8,584 nucleotides of DNA from Lysobacterales bacterium (GTDB taxonomy: Bacteria > Pseudomonadota > Gammaproteobacteria > Xanthomonadales > SZUA-5). Shown here in pieces: positions 4,975 through 8,584 of the stretch. The stretch's first letter is position 1. Each line of letters starts with the position of its first letter. The position numbers and the translations under genes were made by a program. Location of the stretch: assembly GCA_024710675.1 (NCBI GenBank), contig JANJUH010000344.1, positions 1 to 8,584 of the forward strand. The letters run 5' to 3'. The notes below the pieces were generated by a model, which saw only the letters and a list, made by a program, of their open reading frames with translations, was not told the origin of the DNA and made no database searches.

Positions 4975-7900
4975 GCGCCTCGGCATCTCCGGACGGATCG
5001 CCCGGACCTTCCTCGCCAATCCGCTGACGCCGATCCTGGCGCTGGCGGGCCTCCTGCTGGGTATCGCCGCCACGCTGATCACGCCGCGCGAGGAAGAGCC
5101 TCAGATCGAGGTGACTTTCGCCAATGTCTTCGTGCCCTTCCCGGGCGCCGAGGTGGCGGATGTGGAGAACCTGGTCGCGCTGCCGATGGCGCAGAAACTC
5201 TCGGAGATCGAGGGCGTCAAGCATGTCTACTCGATCGCGCGCCCCGGTGTGGCCGCGATAACGGTCGAGTTCACGGTCGGCGAGCCGCGCCGTGACGCGA
5301 TCGTGCGCCTGTACAACCAGGTCTACTCGAACCTCGACTGGATGCCGCCGGGCCTCGGCGTCGGCCAGCCGCTGGTCAAGCCCATGGGCATCGACGATGT
5401 CCCCGTGATGAGCCTGACGCTGTGGACCGATGACCCCGAGCGCGGCGTCACCGAGCTCGCGGAAGTGGCGCACACGCTGGAAGTCGAACTGAAGCAGGTT
5501 GCCGGCACGCGTGATGTCTACACCATCGGCGCGCCGGACCGGGTGGTGCTGGTTGAGCTCGATCCGACCCGCCTGGCCGGTTACGGTCTTGCGGCGAGCG
5601 AGATCGCGCAGGCGCTGGCGGCCGCCAATCGCGCCGCGCACGCCGGCGCCCGTGTCGGAGGCGATACCGAGGTCCCCGTGACCGCCGGCACCTTCCTCGC
5701 CGATGCCGCGATGGTCGACGAACTGATCATCGGCCTTGCCGGTGGCCAGCCGGTGTACCTCTCGGATGTCGCCGAGATCCGCAAAGGCGGAGACTTGCCC
5801 GAGCGCTACGTCTGGCACATGGTGCCCGACGGCGGCCCGGCCACTGGCATGGCGCCGGCAGTGACGATTGCGATCGCCAAGAAGCCCGGCAGCAATGCAG
5901 CCGACATCACCAGTGCGATCGCGCGCCGCCTCGAGGCGCTGAAGGGCGGCGTGATCCCGGCCGGCATCGAAGTCGAGATCACCCGCGACTACGGCCGCAC
6001 CGCCAACGACAAGGCCACGCAGCTGATCCAGAAGCTGGTCTTCGCGACGATGTCGGTGGTGCTGCTGGTGCTGTTCACGCTCGGCGCGCGCGAGGCATTG
6101 GTGGTTGGTACCGCCGTGGTCCTGACGCTGGCGCTGACCCTGGCGGCCTCCTACTTCATGGGTTTCACGATCAACCGCGTCAGCCTGTTCGCACTGATTT
6201 TCTCGAGCGGCATCCTCGTCGACGATGCCATCGTCGTGGTCGAGAACATCCACCGCCACCTCGCGCAGGGCGGCAAGAGCTTGCGCGAGGCGATTCCCGG
6301 TGCGGTCGACGAGGTCGGCGGCCCGACCATCCTCGCCACCTTCACCGTGATCGCAGCGCTGCTGCCGATGGCCTTCGTCAGCGGGCTGATGGGCCCGTAC
6401 ATGCGGCCGATTCCGATCAACGCCAGCGTCGGCATGCTGCTGTCCCTGGCGGTCGCGCTGATCGTCACGCCGTGGCTGTGCCTGAAGCTGATCCGCCACC
6501 ACGCCGGCCTCGACAGTGCGCACGCGGAGCCGGCCGAGAGTCGCCTGCATGCGCTGTTCGAGCGCCTGCTGCGGCCCTTCCTGGTCGGCGCCGCCGCCGC
6601 GCGCCGGCGCCTGGTGCTGTTCGCGTCGATGCTGCTGCTGGTGGGCGCATCGGCGGGCCTGGCGGTGGTGCAGCTCGTGGTGCTGAAGATGCTGCCTTTC
6701 GACAACAAGAGCGAGTTCCAGGTGGTGCTCGACATGCCGGAGGGCGCCAGCCTCGAGGCGACCAACCGGGTGCTGCAGGAACTGGCGCTGGAAGTCGCGA
6801 AGGTGCCTGAGGTGGCCAGCGTGCAGGCCTATGCCGGCACCTCGGCGCCGGTGAACTTCAATGGCCTGGTGCGCCAGTACTACCTCCGCGAGGGCGCCAA
6901 CGTCGGCGACCTGCAGGTCAACCTGGTCGGGAAATCCGAGCGCCAGCGCAAGAGCCACGACATCGCCCGCGCGGTACGGCCGGCCCTCGCGGCGATCGGC
7001 GAACGCCACGGCGCATCGGTCAAGGTCGTGGAGGTGCCGCCCGGCCCGCCGGTGATGTCGCCGCTGGTGGCAGAGATCTATGGACCTGATCCGGAGCGTT
7101 CGCGCGAGCTGTCCCTGGCCCTGGCCGGGCGCTTTGCCGCCACCGACGGCATCGTTGACGTCGACACCACGGTGGAGGCCCCAGCGCCGCGTGAGGTGGT
7201 CGTGGTCGATCGCGCCCGTGCCGCGCGACTCGGCGTCAGCCAGCAGGCGATCGTCGAAACGCTGGCGATCGGCCTGGCGGGCCACGATGCCACCCACCTG
7301 CGCGATGGCGCCGCCAAGTACGCGGTGCCGGTGCGACTGCGCCTGCCGGCGGGCGATCAGGCCAGCCTCGACTACCTGCTGGGGCTCCGCGTGCGTTCGG
7401 CCACCGGGGCGCTGGTGCCGGTGTCGGAAGTGGTCTCGGTACGGCCCGCGCGGGTCGAGCGCGCGGCCTATCACAAGGACCTCAAGGCCGTGTCCTTTGT
7501 CTTCGCCGACGAAGCCGGCGCGCTCGACAGCCCGCTCTACGGCATGTTCGACCTGGTCGGGCAGGTGGCCGAAAACGGTATCGACGGCCTGCCGGTCGAG
7601 CAGTACTTCTTCTCGGCTCCCGAGGACACCGGCGGCTTCGCCATCAAATGGGACGGCGAGTGGCAAATCACCTTCGAGACCTTCCGCGACATGGGCCTGG
7701 CCTACGCGGTGGGCCTGGTGCTGATCTACCTGCTGGTGGTCGGCCAGTTCAAGAGCTACGTGGTGCCGCTGGTCATCATGGCGCCGATTCCGCTGACTGT
7801 GATCGGCGTGATGCCCGGTCACGCGATCATGGGCGCGCAGTTCACGGCCACCAGCATGATCGGCATGATCGCGCTCGCCGGCATCATCGTGCGCAACTCG

Positions 7901-8158
7901 ATCCTGCTGGTCGACTTCATCGACCATGCGCGAGGCCAGGGCCGGGATCTTGCCGATGCGGTCATCGAGGCCTGCGCTGTGCGCGCCAAGCCGATCGCGC
8001 TGACGGCCGTGGCGGCGATGAGCGGCGGCGTGTTCCTGCTCGACGACCCGATCTTCAACGGCCTCGCGGTCTCGCTGCTCTTCGGCATCTTCGTCTCGAC
8101 CGTGCTGACGCTGGTCGTGATCCCGCTGCTCTATTACGTCTACCTCGAGCGGCGGTAG
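4967..8158 (+). CDS. RND superfamily efflux permease (AcrB/HAE-like, proton-driven)
   Basis: The 1063-residue inner-membrane pump has the normal RND length and layout: TM1 near residues 20-40, two large periplasmic loops, and two sets of membrane helices. TM4 carries GILVDDAIVVVENI with Asp419 and Asp420, equivalent to AcrB Asp407/Asp408 of the proton relay. In TM10 the AcrB Lys940 position is arginine here (GIIVRNSILLVDF, Arg976). Thr1013 (ALTAVAAM) matches AcrB Thr978. The double Asp favours a drug/organic-compound pump over the heavy-metal subfamily, though the sequence does not give the substrate. The ATG at 4967 gives a standard short cytoplasmic N terminus (MTERLGISG...). The frame is open further upstream, but that part lies inside the adaptor gene. 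With the adaptor it should form a tripartite pump; no outer-membrane channel gene is in the window. Control probably comes from the BigR/SqrR-type repressor upstream. Confidence 0.95.
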   Translation: MTERLGISGRIARTFLANPLTPILALAGLLLGIAATLITPREEEPQIEVTFANVFVPFPGAEVADVENLVALPMAQKLSEIEGVKHVYSIARPGVAAITVEFTVGEPRRDAIVRLYNQVYSNLDWMPPGLGVGQPLVKPMGIDDVPVMSLTLWTDDPERGVTELAEVAHTLEVELKQVAGTRDVYTIGAPDRVVLVELDPTRLAGYGLAASEIAQALAAANRAAHAGARVGGDTEVPVTAGTFLADAAMVDELIIGLAGGQPVYLSDVAEIRKGGDLPERYVWHMVPDGGPATGMAPAVTIAIAKKPGSNAADITSAIARRLEALKGGVIPAGIEVEITRDYGRTANDKATQLIQKLVFATMSVVLLVLFTLGAREALVVGTAVVLTLALTLAASYFMGFTINRVSLFALIFSSGILVDDAIVVVENIHRHLAQGGKSLREAIPGAVDEVGGPTILATFTVIAALLPMAFVSGLMGPYMRPIPINASVGMLLSLAVALIVTPWLCLKLIRHHAGLDSAHAEPAESRLHALFERLLRPFLVGAAAARRRLVLFASMLLLVGASAGLAVVQLVVLKMLPFDNKSEFQVVLDMPEGASLEATNRVLQELALEVAKVPEVASVQAYAGTSAPVNFNGLVRQYYLREGANVGDLQVNLVGKSERQRKSHDIARAVRPALAAIGERHGASVKVVEVPPGPPVMSPLVAEIYGPDPERSRELSLALAGRFAATDGIVDVDTTVEAPAPREVVVVDRARAARLGVSQQAIVETLAIGLAGHDATHLRDGAAKYAVPVRLRLPAGDQASLDYLLGLRVRSATGALVPVSEVVSVRPARVERAAYHKDLKAVSFVFADEAGALDSPLYGMFDLVGQVAENGIDGLPVEQYFFSAPEDTGGFAIKWDGEWQITFETFRDMGLAYAVGLVLIYLLVVGQFKSYVVPLVIMAPIPLTVIGVMPGHAIMGAQFTATSMIGMIALAGIIVRNSILLVDFIDHARGQGRDLADAVIEACAVRAKPIALTAVAAMSGGVFLLDDPIFNGLAVSLLFGIFVSTVLTLVVIPLLYYVYLERR

Positions 8159-8173
8159 GCCTGCGCCAAGCAC

Positions 8174-8213
8174 CCGCGTAGTCCGCCTGCGGCGGTCAAC
8201 GCGGGCTACGCGG
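8174..8213. terminator. long inverted repeat overlapping the pdxJ stop; possible shared transcript end
   Basis: The arms 8174-8186 and 8201-8213 pair over 13 positions with a single G-T exception (8182/8205), leaving a 14-nt loop. A competing inner hairpin, ccgcc-tgc-ggcgg, sits at 8183-8195. The right arm contains the pdxJ stop codon (8206-8208). It lies 15 nt after the RND permease stop, between convergent genes, where a bidirectional terminator is expected. Neither strand has a T-run after the stem, so efficient intrinsic termination is not assured. It could also be an interspersed intergenic repeat or an mRNA 3'-end protector. Confidence 0.55.
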
Positions 8214-8584
8214 CGGCGATCACCGCAACATAGCGCCGCACGGTCTCGGCGAGCCCCTCGTACAAGGCCTCGCCGATCAGCGCATGGCCTATCGAGACCT
8301 CGCGGATCTGCGGGACACGCCGCAGCAGCGGGCCGAGGTTGTGCTGGTCGAGATCGTGGCCGGCGTTGACGGCAAGCCCGGCCGCGACGGCGCGCTCGGC
8401 GGTGCGCGCGCAGGCATCCAGTTCGCGCCCGGCATCGCCGGCCAGGAAGGCGCGGGCATAGGGCTCGGTGTAGATCTCGATGCGATCGGCCCCGATCTCG
8501 GCCGCGCGCTCGACGTGCGCGGAGTCGGCATCGAGGAACAGGCTGACGCGGATGCCGAGCGCCTTGATGCGTGCGATCAGCGGG
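8206..8584 (-). CDS. pdxJ: pyridoxine 5'-phosphate synthase PdxJ, C-terminal half (partial)
   Basis: The gene runs on the minus strand off the right edge; 125 codons and the TAG stop are present, about half of the usual 240-250 residues. PdxJ condenses 1-deoxyxylulose 5-phosphate with 3-amino-2-oxopropyl phosphate to give pyridoxine 5'-phosphate, the last ring-forming step of the DXP-dependent vitamin B6 pathway in the cytoplasm. The visible part shows GIRVSLFLDAD, IGADRIEIYTEPYA, the VNAGHDLDQHNL motif with the conserved active-site histidine, and the phosphate-binding EVSIGHALIGEAL. It ends in a helix, ETVRRYVAVIAAA. All match the TIM-barrel C-terminal half of PdxJ without visible disruption. 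It converges on the RND operon and appears unrelated to it in function. The start and upstream partners are outside the window. Confidence 0.95.
   Translation of the reverse strand, partial: PLIARIKALGIRVSLFLDADSAHVERAAEIGADRIEIYTEPYARAFLAGDAGRELDACARTAERAVAAGLAVNAGHDLDQHNLGPLLRRVPQIREVSIGHALIGEALYEGLAETVRRYVAVIAAA

Noticed and set aside
4718..8173. 1151-codon open frame antisense to the RND permease and adaptor
   Set aside because: It is a codon-position shadow in high-GC DNA: the translation is rich in His, Arg, Gln and Asp with no domain, and the plus-strand permease is unmistakable.

Overview
The window is about 8.6 kb of high-GC, densely coding bacterial DNA. The gene content and one small repeat (a REP-like hairpin with a TTCA loop) fit a gammaproteobacterium of the Xanthomonadales/Lysobacter type. 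That placement is an inference from gene families and base composition, not from a phylogenetic marker. There are nine protein-coding genes, two of them cut by the window edges. I see no tRNA, rRNA, CRISPR array, transposase or prophage gene.

Left block (1..3146, plus strand). The last 56 codons of an alpha/beta-hydrolase are followed after 1 nt by a radical SAM/SPASM enzyme. Next come a 194-residue protein of unrecognised family and a PaaK/CapK-like adenylate-forming enzyme. The last three are joined by 4-nt start/stop overlaps (ATGA and GTGA), so the block is very probably one translationally coupled operon. A radical enzyme, a carboxylate-activating enzyme, an orphan helical protein and perhaps a hydrolase look like a small biosynthetic or modification pathway. 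I cannot name its product. This is the part of the window most likely to hold something undescribed.

Middle block (3147..8158). A REP-like tandem repeat lies between the operon and a convergent arsR-family gene. The regulator carries the two cysteines, 66 residues apart, of the BigR/SqrR persulfide sensors. A 122-bp divergent control region with two palindromic ATTAG-type sites separates it from a plus-strand operon. That operon encodes a small YgaP-type membrane protein (DUF2892), a lipoprotein periplasmic adaptor and a 1063-residue RND efflux permease. The likely logic is that reactive sulfur (or a related oxidant/electrophile) inactivates the repressor and switches on the membrane protein and the pump. 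No outer-membrane channel gene is present, so a channel encoded elsewhere would be needed.

Right edge (8159..8584). A strong inverted repeat overlaps the stop codon of a convergent, partial pdxJ (pyridoxine 5'-phosphate synthase) on the minus strand. It probably serves as the shared 3'-end structure of the two converging transcripts.
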